From: Burkholderiaceae bacterium
GTDB taxonomy: Bacteria; Pseudomonadota; Gammaproteobacteria; Burkholderiales; Burkholderiaceae_B
DNA: 64,000 nucleotides
NCBI GenBank assembly: GCA_021208885.1
Contig: JAJOJF010000012.1
Location: forward strand, 44,067-108,066
Direction: 5' to 3'
Shown: piece after piece, positions 1 to 9,052 of the stretch
How positions within the stretch are numbered: the first letter of the stretch is position 1
How the letters are laid out: every line of letters starts with the position of its first letter
The notes under the pieces: model-generated
The model's input: the letters and a program-made list of their open reading frames with translations, nothing else
Database searches by the model: none
Told to the model about the DNA's origin: nothing
Position numbers and translations under genes: made by a program

Positions 1-2
1 TT

Positions 3-1184
3 CAGCAGTTTGCAGCTTATCTGCGTGAACATGGTTTCGTGATTGGCTTGGCTGAATTACAAGCCATGCTCCAAATGGCTTTGTGGACAAAAATCGATCG
101 TCCTGAACGGCTCCAGAAGTATTGGAGGGGCATTGCTTGTTCCTCACAGAAACAGTGGCGCCAATTCCCGGATCTTTTTGAAGCTTATTGGTTTCCTGAA
201 CGGATCAAGGGCAAGGTAAGGTCTTCGCAAAAGAAGCGCTCAGGTAAATCATTGCATGAGCTCATCCAGGAAATCCAAGGTCAAGGGCAAAGCATGCCGA
301 CCGCAGGGCAGTCTGGCACCCTCGGATTAAGCGGTGAGGGGGATGGGCCTGAGATTGCCGACAGTGAGCGTGGCCAGGGCGGGGCTAGTCGAACTGAGCC
401 ATTGACTGACAAGCCACTTGGCGAATGGTTGCCTCACGACAGTGAGCAGCTCGATCGCCTGATTGAGCCATTGCAAGCCAGGCTGCGTCGTAAATTGATT
501 AGGCGTTATCGTCGAGGGCCGCATGCAAGCCGCATTGACTTGCGTGAATCCATTCGCAAGGCAATGGGCACGTCTGGTGAGGTAGTTCGGTTGCAAACAC
601 GAAAGCGTCAGACCGTCATGCCAAATGTCTACATTCTGGTCGATGTAAGCCACTCAATGGAGACCCACGCCCAGTTTTTCTTGCGGATGGCCAGGTCGTT
701 TTGTCAGGTCATGCGCGCCAGAGCATTTGTGTTCCACACGTCACTCATCGAGGTGACTGATTTGCTTAAGCGCAATAGTGGGCGGGTACAAGAAAAGATC
801 AATTCGGTGACGTTTGGATTTGGTGGTGGCACTCGTATCGCTAGCAACTTGCACAGGTTTATTGAGCAAGCAAAACGAGGTCCAAATGGGCAGCGAATCA
901 GAGGCTTGGGCAGGCGGGATTTAGTGTTTGTGCTCAGTGATGGATTTGACACTGATCCGCATGACCAGTTGGCAGTTGCTGTGCAAGACCTTCGACGGTT
1001 GGGTGCAGAGCTCTACTGGCTTCACCCAACGCTTGACGTGCCGCAGTCGCGGGCAATAGAGTCGGCACAAGCGCACATTTCGGGCTTTTTGGGCATTAGC
1101 CATCTTGACAGTCTGAATGGGTTGGTTGACTTAATCGCTAGACGTCACGGTTATGATGTAGATCAGTTTCGAGTAGCGGCGTGA
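3..1184 (+). CDS. VWA domain protein, CoxE-like (5' end outside window)
   Basis: The reading frame is open to the left edge, and the residues before the GTG at 39 read like continuing protein, so the true start lies upstream of the window. The C-terminal half is a von Willebrand A domain with a MIDAS motif: D-V-S-H-S around nt 642-656, a Thr in the G-G-G-T-R segment, and a later S-D-G-F-D. The middle is low-complexity and charged. CoxE-family VWA proteins are known to work with MoxR-type ATPases in maturing the active site of CO dehydrogenase/xanthine dehydrogenase-type molybdo-hydroxylases. The next gene is a MocA-like cofactor nucleotidyltransferase, which supports that role. The enzyme subunits themselves would be upstream and are not visible. 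Family assignment is firm; the partner enzyme is inferred. Confidence 0.85.
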   Translation, partial: QQFAAYLREHGFVIGLAELQAMLQMALWTKIDRPERLQKYWRGIACSSQKQWRQFPDLFEAYWFPERIKGKVRSSQKKRSGKSLHELIQEIQGQGQSMPTAGQSGTLGLSGEGDGPEIADSERGQGGASRTEPLTDKPLGEWLPHDSEQLDRLIEPLQARLRRKLIRRYRRGPHASRIDLRESIRKAMGTSGEVVRLQTRKRQTVMPNVYILVDVSHSMETHAQFFLRMARSFCQVMRARAFVFHTSLIEVTDLLKRNSGRVQEKINSVTFGFGGGTRIASNLHRFIEQAKRGPNGQRIRGLGRRDLVFVLSDGFDTDPHDQLAVAVQDLRRLGAELYWLHPTLDVPQSRAIESAQAHISGFLGISHLDSLNGLVDLIARRHGYDVDQFRVAA

Positions 1185-1256
1185 GATGCTTGTTCTGCCG
1201 CTGAAATTGACTGTTCAAGTCACACTTGAGCCTTGCGCAAATCTGGAGACACGACG

Positions 1257-2006
1257 ATGGGTTGCATATTGAAACAAGGCGGGGGTTTGTACTCTCGGAT
1301 GCGGATAGGGGCCGTTTTGTTGGCAGCAGGACAGGGGAGTCGTATGGGTAACCGGCCCAAGTCGATGTTAAAGCTACACGGTGTTCCGCTGATTAATCGC
1401 CACTTGATCGCCCTCAGTGGTGCGGGTGTTGATGAGGTGGTGGTAGTTACTGGTTACTACCATGAGCAAATCGAACCACTTGTTCAGGCGTTTCCTGTGC
1501 AGATTGCGCGTAACCAGGATCCCGCGGCAGGTCAGCAAAGTTCGGTCAGGCTTGGGATTGAGACGCTTGGTGAGAAATATGACGCCGTCATCATGATGCT
1601 GTGTGATCAACCCCTAGTCAACGCCGCTGACCTCACAGCGCTGATTGCCGCATTCAAAAAAAGATCCCACGGAGAAATTGTGATGCCAGTGGTTAATGGC
1701 AAGCGTGGCAACCCGATCGTTTTGTCTGGAAAAGCTGTCAGCGAAATCCTAGCTCTTGGGCAAAACATGTACTGTCGCAAGTACATGGACAGCCATCCTG
1801 AGCTCATCACTTTGTATGACACTGACAACGAACATTTTATTCTTGACATCGATACACTTGAGGATATCGCCACGTTTGAACAAAAGTGGGGACACATCCT
1901 TCAGTTGCCAGAAACTGAAGCGTCCATGGTGGCAGCAGAGTTGCAGACAACGACACAAGCTGAACCTGCCTACCTCGCGCTCAGACGTCGCATGGCGGTG
2001 TCGTAG
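1257..2006 (+). CDS. MocA-type molybdenum cofactor nucleotidyltransferase
   Basis: The protein is about 249 residues with an N-terminal nucleotidyltransferase signature, L-L-A-A-G-Q-G-S-R-M-G followed by a Lys-rich K-S-M-L-K-L segment, and an internal C-D-Q-P motif that holds the metal-binding Asp. This family (MocA/MobA-like, COG2068) transfers CMP or GMP to molybdopterin for xanthine-dehydrogenase-family enzymes. ATG 1257 is chosen because GGAG at 1245-1248 lies 8 nt upstream; ATG 1299 (M-R-I-G-A-V) is a credible alternative nearer the conserved region. It follows the CoxE-like gene by about 70 nt and abuts the next gene with no spacer, so the three are probably co-transcribed. Whether CTP or GTP is the donor cannot be told here. 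Confidence 0.85.
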   Translation: MGCILKQGGGLYSRMRIGAVLLAAGQGSRMGNRPKSMLKLHGVPLINRHLIALSGAGVDEVVVVTGYYHEQIEPLVQAFPVQIARNQDPAAGQQSSVRLGIETLGEKYDAVIMMLCDQPLVNAADLTALIAAFKKRSHGEIVMPVVNGKRGNPIVLSGKAVSEILALGQNMYCRKYMDSHPELITLYDTDNEHFILDIDTLEDIATFEQKWGHILQLPETEASMVAAELQTTTQAEPAYLALRRRMAVS

Positions 2007-2699
2007 ATGGCAGGCGTTCACTGGCCAGTGCCACTTGGGATTCATCAATTCGATCAAGCTCATGCGATTAACCCTGTTCTTGCACGCGCATTCGGTGCAA
2101 TGCGGGTAACCGATCTGGCTCAAAGCGGCAAGGAGATAGGCGCGAGCGATATCTTTTATGCTAGCCATGACCAATTGCTTGCACGAGTTCAGCTGTCGGA
2201 GTTTCAAACACTGATCAGCTTTATTGCTGATTCCCTGCAAAAAACAATTGGTCAGGCGAACGCTGGCATATGGCCAGCCGGAAAAATGCGTTTGCGGTTG
2301 CAGATTGTGGGTTGCTGGTTTCAGATCCAGAACGGCATGGCCTTTCACGACGTGCATACGCATGGCAACTGCTCTTGGTCAGGTGTGTACTATGTTCAGT
2401 GTGACTCGCCGGAAAAGCGGCGCTTACATAAGACACTTGGTCAAATGAATGGTGTTACACGGTTCTATGGTCCTTATACGGACTGGTTAAGTGGCGCACA
2501 CATGGATATCGGTAATGCCTATCTGCAAAAAAACACGCTTGATTTGGAGCCCGAGCCCGGCAAGCTTATTGTGTTTCCGTCCTATTTGCCGCATAAGGCC
2601 ATGCCCTACGAGGGCGAACTTGATCGGATCATTGTTTCTTTTAATGCACAGGTGCATTCACCTGATGGTGATCAGGTCTTTGGCTATGACGCCACTTGA
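2007..2699 (+). CDS. putative 2OG-Fe(II) oxygenase (TIGR02466-like)
   Basis: The 230-residue protein has a central F-H-D-V-H-T-H segment followed by W-S-G-V-Y-Y-V, and near the C-terminus F-P-S-Y-L-P-H with R-I-I-V-S-F-N. This matches the jelly-roll 2-oxoglutarate/Fe(II) oxygenase family described as TIGR02466/2OG-FeII_Oxy_5. Iron ligands probably come from the His/Asp of the first cluster and the His of the L-P-H motif, with the Arg binding 2OG. Its ATG begins on the base after the TAG of the MocA-like gene, so translation is likely coupled. The substrate is unknown, and a link to molybdo-hydroxylase maturation is only suggested by position. The family call is likely, not certain. Confidence 0.7.
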   Translation: MAGVHWPVPLGIHQFDQAHAINPVLARAFGAMRVTDLAQSGKEIGASDIFYASHDQLLARVQLSEFQTLISFIADSLQKTIGQANAGIWPAGKMRLRLQIVGCWFQIQNGMAFHDVHTHGNCSWSGVYYVQCDSPEKRRLHKTLGQMNGVTRFYGPYTDWLSGAHMDIGNAYLQKNTLDLEPEPGKLIVFPSYLPHKAMPYEGELDRIIVSFNAQVHSPDGDQVFGYDAT

Positions 2700-2719
2700 T
2701 CATGCATAGACCAAGTCTG

Positions 2720-3604
2720 CTAAAAGATGGCCCTTAATTCTTTGGCTGGGGATGTTTCGCTCAATTTTGTTATGTGAGCGACTACGTTCATCGCTATGGG
2801 ATCGCTTATATCTGTGAGCTGTAAAAGCTTACCGTCTTTTAAGTCTTGGAGCACAATGGATCGTGGCAACCATGCTGCGCCAGTGCCCGCAATAGCCATT
2901 TCACGTAGGCCAACTGCGAAGCTGCTTTCGCAGGCAATCAGGGCGTTGTGTTCACGAAGAACGCGTGGAACCTCCTCTGCCCAGACGACCTCTCCAAAAA
3001 AGCTGCCTGGGGGATAGGCGAGCAGTGGCAGGCTACGTCGTTTGCCGGGCGAGTTGAATCGTTTCACGACATCACGATGCGCCACTAGGATCATTTCGTC
3101 GCTACCAAGCGTTTTTTTCAGGGACAGATGAGCGGGTATGGCACTTTTGGCGCCCTCTATTTCATAAACAATCAGCATGTCAACTTCACCCTTCAGGAAC
3201 ATGGCTACACAGGTATCCATGTTTTCTGAGACGACCCGGTAATTGAGGTTCTTGATGCTCGCGGCGAGTTTTTCGAGAAAATGGGGCAGAAATGATGTCA
3301 CAAGCAAACTATGTTGCGCCGCTAGCGTAAGCGTCACTCGATCCTGTGTTGATGATTGAGCTTGGTTACGGATCTGATAAATCTGGTTGACGAGCCCACG
3401 GATGGCTGCTTCATGCTCGATTGCTGTTGCAGTAAACCGGAAAGGCTTTTTGCTGCGATCGATTAGTTCGACTCCGAGCCATGTCTCGAGCGCCTGTATG
3501 CGTCGAGAAAAAGCAGGTTGTGAGGAGTTTCTGATTGATGCTGCTGTTGTGAAGTTTTGGCAATCGACTAGCGCCAAATAATCTTCGAGCCATTTCAGTT
3601 CCAT
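2720..3604 (-). CDS. LysR-family transcriptional regulator
   Basis: The 294-residue protein has the usual LysR layout: an N-terminal winged helix-turn-helix (residues about 1-60, with T-T-A-A-S, Q-P-A-F-S-R-R-I-Q and L-E-T-W-L-G-V-E-L), then a periplasmic-binding-protein-like effector domain. It is divergent from the PLP enzyme at 3747 across 142 nt, the classic arrangement for a LysR regulator and its target. It probably controls the downstream enzyme/TRAP operon in response to that substrate; this is inferred from position. It ends convergently with the oxygenase gene, leaving a 20-nt gap. Confidence 0.93.
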   Translation of the reverse strand: MELKWLEDYLALVDCQNFTTAASIRNSSQPAFSRRIQALETWLGVELIDRSKKPFRFTATAIEHEAAIRGLVNQIYQIRNQAQSSTQDRVTLTLAAQHSLLVTSFLPHFLEKLAASIKNLNYRVVSENMDTCVAMFLKGEVDMLIVYEIEGAKSAIPAHLSLKKTLGSDEMILVAHRDVVKRFNSPGKRRSLPLLAYPPGSFFGEVVWAEEVPRVLREHNALIACESSFAVGLREMAIAGTGAAWLPRSIVLQDLKDGKLLQLTDISDPIAMNVVAHITKLSETSPAKELRAIF

Positions 3605-3718
3605 TGGATGTTCCGCTTGTTTGTGAACGCTGAGTGGTTATAGGAGTTTCACGTCAAATGCAAAAAACACATAATAGAAGATAAAAATAGCATTGGACTC
3701 GTGATCTTAGGGCTGTTG

Positions 3719-3737
3719 GAATGCATAAAAACTATTC
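3719..3737. promoter_or_regulatory. possible LysR box (GAAT-N11-ATTC)
   Basis: A perfect dyad of the LysR T-N11-A type, GAAT then 11 nt then ATTC, lies in the intergenic region between the LysR gene and the PLP enzyme. Its right arm is only 9 nt before the ATG at 3747, unusually close to the coding region, so it may be chance or a secondary repression site. Confidence 0.3.
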
Positions 3738-3746
3738 AGGATTCGT

Positions 3747-4763
3747 ATGAACCTCTCAAAATTCCCTAGATTACGTTGCGGTCACTGGCCAACACCTCTT
3801 GAGCCTATGACGCGTTTATCGAAGCACCTAGGTGGCCCCGAACTGTGGGTGAAGCGTGATGACTGCACCGGGTTGTCAACCGGAGGCAACAAGACAAGAA
3901 AATTAGAGTTTCTGGTCGCTGATGCCCTAGAGAAGCAAGCCGATGTGATCATTACCCAGGGAGCCACCCAGTCCAACCATGCCCGTCAGACAGCCGCGCT
4001 TTGTGCCAAGATCGGTATTGAGTGCCAAATTTTGTTGGAAGATCGCACTGGCTATGACAACTTTGATTACAAACTAAACGGCAATGTTTTGCTTGATCGG
4101 TTGCATGGGGCAAAAGTTTCCCAGCGTCCAGGTGGTGCTGATATGCAGGCGGAAATGGAGCTGCTTGCTGAGGGTATGCGCAAACAAGGGCGACGTCCCT
4201 ATGTGATTCCCGGTGGTGGTTCGAACCCTGTTGGGGCACTTGGCTATGTCAATGCGGCACTTGAATTGACAACACAGCTAAATGAAATGTCTCTCGATGC
4301 AACTCATCTGGTGCTTGCAACCGGAAGCTCTGGCACACATGCCGGGCTGATTGCAGGCTTGACCATTTTGAATAGCCCACTGAAAGTGGTCGGGTTTGGT
4401 GTGCGAGCCCCGAAAGAAAAGCAGGAACAAATGGTCTATGACTTGGCTTGTAAAACAGCTGCACTGTTGGGGCACGAGGGCATTGTTAAGCGACAGTCAG
4501 TCTTTGCTGACTGCAATTATGTGGGTCCGGGGTACGGTTTGCCAACACCGGCAATGATTGAGGCCGTCACAATGTTGGCACAAACAGAAGGTTTGCTATT
4601 TGATCCGGTATATACAGGCAAGGGTCTGTCGGGTCTGATTGATTGGATTAGGCAGGGCAAGTTTACGGCGCACGACAAGATCATTTTCTTGCACACGGGT
4701 GGTTCGGCTGCCCTTTTTGGATACCCGGAGACGTTTGGTTTACCCGGTTACAGCGACAGTTAA
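3747..4763 (+). CDS. PLP-dependent D-cysteine desulfhydrase / L-cysteate sulfo-lyase family enzyme
   Basis: The 338-residue protein belongs to the ACC deaminase/D-cysteine desulfhydrase group (COG2515). It shows the PLP-binding lysine in [10 protein letters not shown] (Lys about 49), the Q-S-N-H-A-R-Q motif that contacts substrate, and a Gly-rich phosphate-binding segment T-G-S-S-G-T-H near residue 195. Members release sulfide from D-cysteine (DcyD) or sulfite from L-cysteate (CuyA), giving pyruvate and ammonia; the two are close homologues. A divergent LysR gene and a complete downstream TRAP transporter suggest a dedicated uptake and degradation unit. A weak CAGG sits before the ATG. The exact substrate is unresolved from sequence. 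Confidence 0.88.
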   Translation: MNLSKFPRLRCGHWPTPLEPMTRLSKHLGGPELWVKRDDCTGLSTGGNKTRKLEFLVADALEKQADVIITQGATQSNHARQTAALCAKIGIECQILLEDRTGYDNFDYKLNGNVLLDRLHGAKVSQRPGGADMQAEMELLAEGMRKQGRRPYVIPGGGSNPVGALGYVNAALELTTQLNEMSLDATHLVLATGSSGTHAGLIAGLTILNSPLKVVGFGVRAPKEKQEQMVYDLACKTAALLGHEGIVKRQSVFADCNYVGPGYGLPTPAMIEAVTMLAQTEGLLFDPVYTGKGLSGLIDWIRQGKFTAHDKIIFLHTGGSAALFGYPETFGLPGYSDS

Positions 4764-4821
4764 TTAATTGTCATCACCACTGAAGTAGTACATCAGTTCC
4801 ACAACTTATAAGGAGTGACGT

Positions 4822-5823
4822 ATGAAGCTCAATATGATCAGTAAATATGCCGCTGGTGCGATGATCTGTGTCGCAGGGCTAGCCATGACGTCGGCTGTTC
4901 AGGCACAGACCACTTTACGTCTGTCAACCTATGTCAATGAAACGGACATTCGCTTTGACGGGTTTAAAAAGTTTGCTGAACTCGCGGAGCAAAAAACGGA
5001 CGGACGCGTCAAGGTGCAGATTTTTCCCTCGGGGACACTGCATGGCTGGAGCGAGGGTGTAGATGCAGTGCTAGGCGGTGTGTCGGATATTAGCTGGATT
5101 CCTGCAGACAAGCGTCTGTCATGCTATCGCGTCACGTCGCTCTATCCGGCGCTTGTTGACCTTGAAAAACAGATTGAAATGGACACCAAGTACGCTGATC
5201 TGATGCGTCCAGAAGCCGCAAAGGCGGGTCTAGTACCTCTGATCAACTCGAATTATTCGTACGATCAGGAATGGTGGTTCAAGGGGCCAATCGAAGATAT
5301 CTCTAAACTTGATGGCAAGCTCGTGCGCTCGATTGGGCCCTTGGTATCGATGATGATCGAAACTTGGGGCGGTAAGCCGGTATTTATTGCGCCCAAGGAA
5401 GTCTATCAGTCAGCCGAGCGAGGCGTGGTTGACGGCATCAATATGGGTGTGGCGACCTATAGTTCATGGAAGCTTTGGGGTGTCATGCCCTACATGGTCA
5501 ATGGAACAATGTTCTATGGCAACATCATCTACATGATCAATAAAAAGAAGTTTGACTCATTGTCAGCCGATGATCAGAAGGCTTTGATGGCAGCAGCGAC
5601 TGAGTCAGAAGTGTGGCTCAAGCCACGCTATGAGAACTGGGTTAACGAGCAGGTCGGCAATGCTGTGATGAAAGGCGGCGGCGCAGCGGTCTCGTTATCC
5701 AAAGACAAGCGCCAAGCATTGGTCAGTGATATTCAACAAAAATGGAACACCACAGTCAAGGCTGATTGCGGTGACGAGTTGAGCGCAAAAGTGCTTAGCC
5801 TATTCAAAGAATACGCTGAGTAA
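4822..5823 (+). CDS. TRAP transporter periplasmic solute receptor (DctP family)
   Basis: The 333-residue protein starts with a signal peptide (hydrophobic stretch, likely cleavage after A-V-Q-A near residue 28), followed by a DctP-type fold with T-L-R-L-S-T-Y and a conserved receptor core. A strong AAGGAG lies just before the ATG. It captures an organic acid or amino-acid-like ligand in the periplasm for the DctQ/DctM proteins encoded next. The gene follows the PLP enzyme by 58 nt, so the ligand is probably that enzyme's substrate or a relative of it (inference). Confidence 0.93.
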   Translation: MKLNMISKYAAGAMICVAGLAMTSAVQAQTTLRLSTYVNETDIRFDGFKKFAELAEQKTDGRVKVQIFPSGTLHGWSEGVDAVLGGVSDISWIPADKRLSCYRVTSLYPALVDLEKQIEMDTKYADLMRPEAAKAGLVPLINSNYSYDQEWWFKGPIEDISKLDGKLVRSIGPLVSMMIETWGGKPVFIAPKEVYQSAERGVVDGINMGVATYSSWKLWGVMPYMVNGTMFYGNIIYMINKKKFDSLSADDQKALMAAATESEVWLKPRYENWVNEQVGNAVMKGGGAAVSLSKDKRQALVSDIQQKWNTTVKADCGDELSAKVLSLFKEYAE

Positions 5824-5838
5824 CAACATCCGTGTTTT

Positions 5839-5864
5839 GGAGCCCATCCTGGATGGCGGGCTCC
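5839..5864 (+). other. intercistronic hairpin after the TRAP receptor gene
   Basis: GGAGCCC pairs with GGGCTCC around a 12-nt loop that itself contains ATCC/GGAT complementarity. No T-run follows, so it is better read as an RNA-stabilising or partial-termination element. It could raise receptor expression over the permeases. Confidence 0.6.
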
Positions 5865-5883
5865 CATTTGAGGGCAGGGTGAC

Positions 5884-6411
5884 ATGTTGCATCATTTGGT
5901 TCGTGGAACTGAGCGACTCACAAAATGGTTCGCCATGCTTGGCGGCGTGATCATTCTGATTCAAATGACGTGGATTTCATATGGGGTGTTCAAACGCTAT
6001 GTGCTCGGAGATCCTGATGCGTTTGTAACTGAGGCTACCGCCCTCATGCTGTTTCCTGTGGCCTTTCTCGGTTTGGCCTATGCTTTAACGGTTAACGCCT
6101 ATCCGACGGTAAGTTATTTGGTTGAATCTTTGCGTGGTCGCGCCAAAAAATCGCTACTGGCGTTTAATTTGCTGATCATGGTTTTAATCGGGGCGTTTTT
6201 TTCCTATGCAGCTATCGATGCCACCATCAAGACTTATCACTCGGGTGCTGCGTCAGAAATTCTTCTTTGGCCACGCGTCTATTTCTGGCTGCCAGGTGCG
6301 TTCGCGCTGGTTTTATTTACCTGGTACGCGACATTGAGGTTCATTCTGGTGTTGATTGCGCCAGTCGAGCCTTGTGAAGACTCAACTTGTCAGGTTGGAC
6401 AATCAAAATGA
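5884..6411 (+). CDS. TRAP transporter small permease (DctQ family)
   Basis: The 175-residue protein has four predicted membrane segments, starting with W-F-A-M-L-G-G-V-I-I-L-I and ending near residue 155, the size and layout of DctQ. It lies between the receptor and DctM genes, and its TGA overlaps the ATG of dctM. It forms the membrane complex with the large permease for sodium-coupled uptake. Confidence 0.92.
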   Translation: MLHHLVRGTERLTKWFAMLGGVIILIQMTWISYGVFKRYVLGDPDAFVTEATALMLFPVAFLGLAYALTVNAYPTVSYLVESLRGRAKKSLLAFNLLIMVLIGAFFSYAAIDATIKTYHSGAASEILLWPRVYFWLPGAFALVLFTWYATLRFILVLIAPVEPCEDSTCQVGQSK

Positions 6412-7715
6412 TGATGGAATGGTATCAAGTTGGATTGTCCTTGATGGCACTGTTGATGCTGTTCATCTTTATAGGTTTGCCAATCCCGTTCGCGATGGCA
6501 GCGGCATCCTTGCCGTTTTTGTTGAACATACAGGGACTGTCAACCTCGCTTGTCAGCACCGAGTTAAAGCTTTGGGGTGTTTGGATTGATTACATCTTAT
6601 TGTCAGTACCTTTGTTTGTCTTCTTGGGCGAGTTAATAGGACGATCAAGAATTGGTCCTGATCTGTATCGGTTTATGCACGGTGGCATCCCAGTCAGGGG
6701 GTCGGCTGCCTTTGGAAGTATTGGCGCGTGCGCAGGCTTCGGTGCTGTTTGCGGATCTTCCATGGTCGGTTCCTTGACGATTGGCGGTGTCGCTTTGCCA
6801 GAGATGATTAAACTTGGCTATGACCGCAGACTTTCAAGTGGCGTTTTGGCTGCAGGCGGAACGCTTAGTGTCTTGCTCCCGCCAAGCTTGATTCTGCTGT
6901 TTTATGGCATCGTTACTGACCAATCAATCGGCCAGTTATTTATTGCCGGTATCATTCCAGGGTTATTGTTGGCCTCACTTTTCGTGTTGGTGGTCGTGAT
7001 TTGGGCCAAGCTACATCCAGCGCATGTTCCCCAAGCAGAAAAAGGTGCCAAGTGGTCAGCCCGAGATATCGCAATGACAATCGGGCCGGTTTTGTTAATC
7101 GGCGCCATTATCACGATCTCCATTTATGCTGGCATTGCAACGCCGACTGAAGCAGCTGCAGTTGCGGCTCTAGCGACCTTGATCTTGGCGTTTTGGGTTG
7201 GAGGTTTGACCAAAGCGGCATTTCTAGATTCTTTGATGGCCACCATGCGAACCATGGGTTATCTCGGGCTGTTGCTCTCGGCCGGGGTGTTGTTTGGTTT
7301 CGTCATGAATTATTACCAGATTCCACAGCAATTCACGAGTTTCTTTTTATCTTTTGACTTGTCACCTTATCTGGTTTTGGCGCTTGTTATTGTTTTTTAC
7401 ATCGTGCTGGGGATGTTCTTGGAGCCAGTGTCGATGACATTCATTACGCTTCCCACTATCTATCCGCTAATTGCAGCCTCCGGTTTTGATCTCATTTGGT
7501 TTGGGGTTATCTACACGATCACGATGGAGATCGCTGTTTTGACTCCACCCGTCGGGTTGAATCTATTCGTGATTCAGGCAATCGGGCGCGACCATGTCTC
7601 GATTGGTGACGTTATCAAGGGTTCTTTGCCGTTTATTGGCACCATGATCGTGCTCTTGATTGCACTGATTGCTTACCCACAGCTGGCCACCTGGTTGCCC
7701 GATTTAATGAGTTAG
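6408..7715 (+). CDS. TRAP transporter large permease (DctM family)
   Basis: The 435-residue protein is very hydrophobic, with about a dozen membrane segments and the DctM hallmarks G-S-S-M-V-G-S and L-P-P-S-L-I-L. The ATG at 6408 overlaps the stop of dctQ (ATGA), which favours it over the GTG-type start 21 nt upstream. It is the transport channel of the TRAP system and completes the operon that begins with the PLP enzyme at 3747. Confidence 0.94.
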   Translation: MMMEWYQVGLSLMALLMLFIFIGLPIPFAMAAASLPFLLNIQGLSTSLVSTELKLWGVWIDYILLSVPLFVFLGELIGRSRIGPDLYRFMHGGIPVRGSAAFGSIGACAGFGAVCGSSMVGSLTIGGVALPEMIKLGYDRRLSSGVLAAGGTLSVLLPPSLILLFYGIVTDQSIGQLFIAGIIPGLLLASLFVLVVVIWAKLHPAHVPQAEKGAKWSARDIAMTIGPVLLIGAIITISIYAGIATPTEAAAVAALATLILAFWVGGLTKAAFLDSLMATMRTMGYLGLLLSAGVLFGFVMNYYQIPQQFTSFFLSFDLSPYLVLALVIVFYIVLGMFLEPVSMTFITLPTIYPLIAASGFDLIWFGVIYTITMEIAVLTPPVGLNLFVIQAIGRDHVSIGDVIKGSLPFIGTMIVLLIALIAYPQLATWLPDLMS

Positions 7716-7865
7716 GCTTAGCCCAGAAATCCGTCTGTATGCTCGCTAGCGGTTCTCCTTGTTGGCGTATCGGTTTTTCCAGTGGTTCACAGCATAATCA
7801 CACGAATAACGCTGGATTGCGGTATAACGAAGGCTTCGAAATAGATAGGGAAGTCTTTAACCCAG

Positions 7866-9026
7866 ATGGGATCTGATCTTGTTGGTGTGGTGCCCGACGT
7901 TTTAAGTCAAGCGACGATCGTGGTGGCTAGCGTGGGTACATCAGCCATCGGTGTCGACGTCGCGTTGCTGGTCACCTATGTTGTCTTAGCACTGCTTTTT
8001 TCCTTTATGTGCTCCGTGGCAGAGGCCTCGTTATTGAGCATTACACCAGCTTACGTAGCGGGGCTGCGAGAAAAAAATCCCAAGCGTGCTGAGCTTTTGG
8101 GCCGCCTTAAAGGCGAGAAAATCGATCAATCGCTTGCCGCAATTCTGACAGTCAATACGATCGCTCATACCGTTGGTGCGATCGGAGCTGGTTCAAAAGC
8201 CACAGTCGTTTTTGGTGATGTCTGGTTTGGTGTTTTCTCGGCAGTAATGACGCTGTTAATTCTTTTCTTGTCTGAAATTGTGCCGAAGACCCTCGGTGCA
8301 GTTTACTGGCGAGAAGTTAGCGGTGTGACAGCGATCTACGTGAACTTTCTCATCAAGGCGATGTATCCCCTGATTGTTGTGTCTGAATTGATCACTAAAT
8401 GGATTTCAGGCGGTAAAAAAACAGGGGACTTTGATCGCGAGGAGTTTGTTGCTATGGCTGGTCTGGGTCATGAAATGGGACACCTTAATGAGCGCGAGTC
8501 CGCCATCATCGGCAATTTGTTTGGATTTAAGTCCTTAAAGACCAGCGCCATTATGACGCCACGAGTGGTGGTGGCTGCAGTAAAAGCTGACATGACGGTT
8601 GACGATGCACTAGAAAGAACCAGCACCGTGCCGTTTTCTCGGCTCCCAATTTATCCGGAGACGATTGACGAGGTGTCAGGCTTTGTTTTGCGTGAAGATC
8701 TCTTGTTAGCGCAGTCGCGTGGACAAGGTATGGACCAAGTCGATAAATTCAGGCGTGATATGGTGGCCGTGCTCGATACTTTGCCAGTGTCCAAGGTGCT
8801 GGAAACTCTCTTGCAGGAACGCCAACATATCGCCCTGGTGGTTGGAGAGTACGGCGAGACCGAAGGGATTGTTACGCTCGAAGATGTTGTTGAGACGCTG
8901 CTTGGCAGCGAAATTCTCGATGAAGGGGATCGGGTTGTTGATATGCAGCGACTGGCGCAGCAACTGAGAAAAAAACGGGCAGAGCGTATGGGTATCAAAC
9001 TCGGCGAAGAGGATTCGCCGAGTTGA
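7866..9026 (+). CDS. CNNM/CorC-type membrane protein with DUF21 and CBS domains
   Basis: The 386-residue protein has an N-terminal DUF21 (CNNM transmembrane) domain with about four membrane segments (residues 30-180), containing the conserved S-E-I-V-P-K-T motif, then a paired CBS region (about 220-350) with I-M-T-P-R and E-Y-G-E-T-E-G-I-V-T-L-E-D-V. It lacks the C-terminal CorC_HlyC domain seen in longer relatives and ends in a basic tail. Family members are linked to Mg2+/Co2+ export or tolerance; older annotation calls them hemolysins. It stands alone between the TRAP operon and a convergent hydrolase gene. Confidence 0.88.
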   Translation: MGSDLVGVVPDVLSQATIVVASVGTSAIGVDVALLVTYVVLALLFSFMCSVAEASLLSITPAYVAGLREKNPKRAELLGRLKGEKIDQSLAAILTVNTIAHTVGAIGAGSKATVVFGDVWFGVFSAVMTLLILFLSEIVPKTLGAVYWREVSGVTAIYVNFLIKAMYPLIVVSELITKWISGGKKTGDFDREEFVAMAGLGHEMGHLNERESAIIGNLFGFKSLKTSAIMTPRVVVAAVKADMTVDDALERTSTVPFSRLPIYPETIDEVSGFVLREDLLLAQSRGQGMDQVDKFRRDMVAVLDTLPVSKVLETLLQERQHIALVVGEYGETEGIVTLEDVVETLLGSEILDEGDRVVDMQRLAQQLRKKRAERMGIKLGEEDSPS

Positions 9027-9052
9027 TGGATTGAGTTGTAGCTTATATTTGA

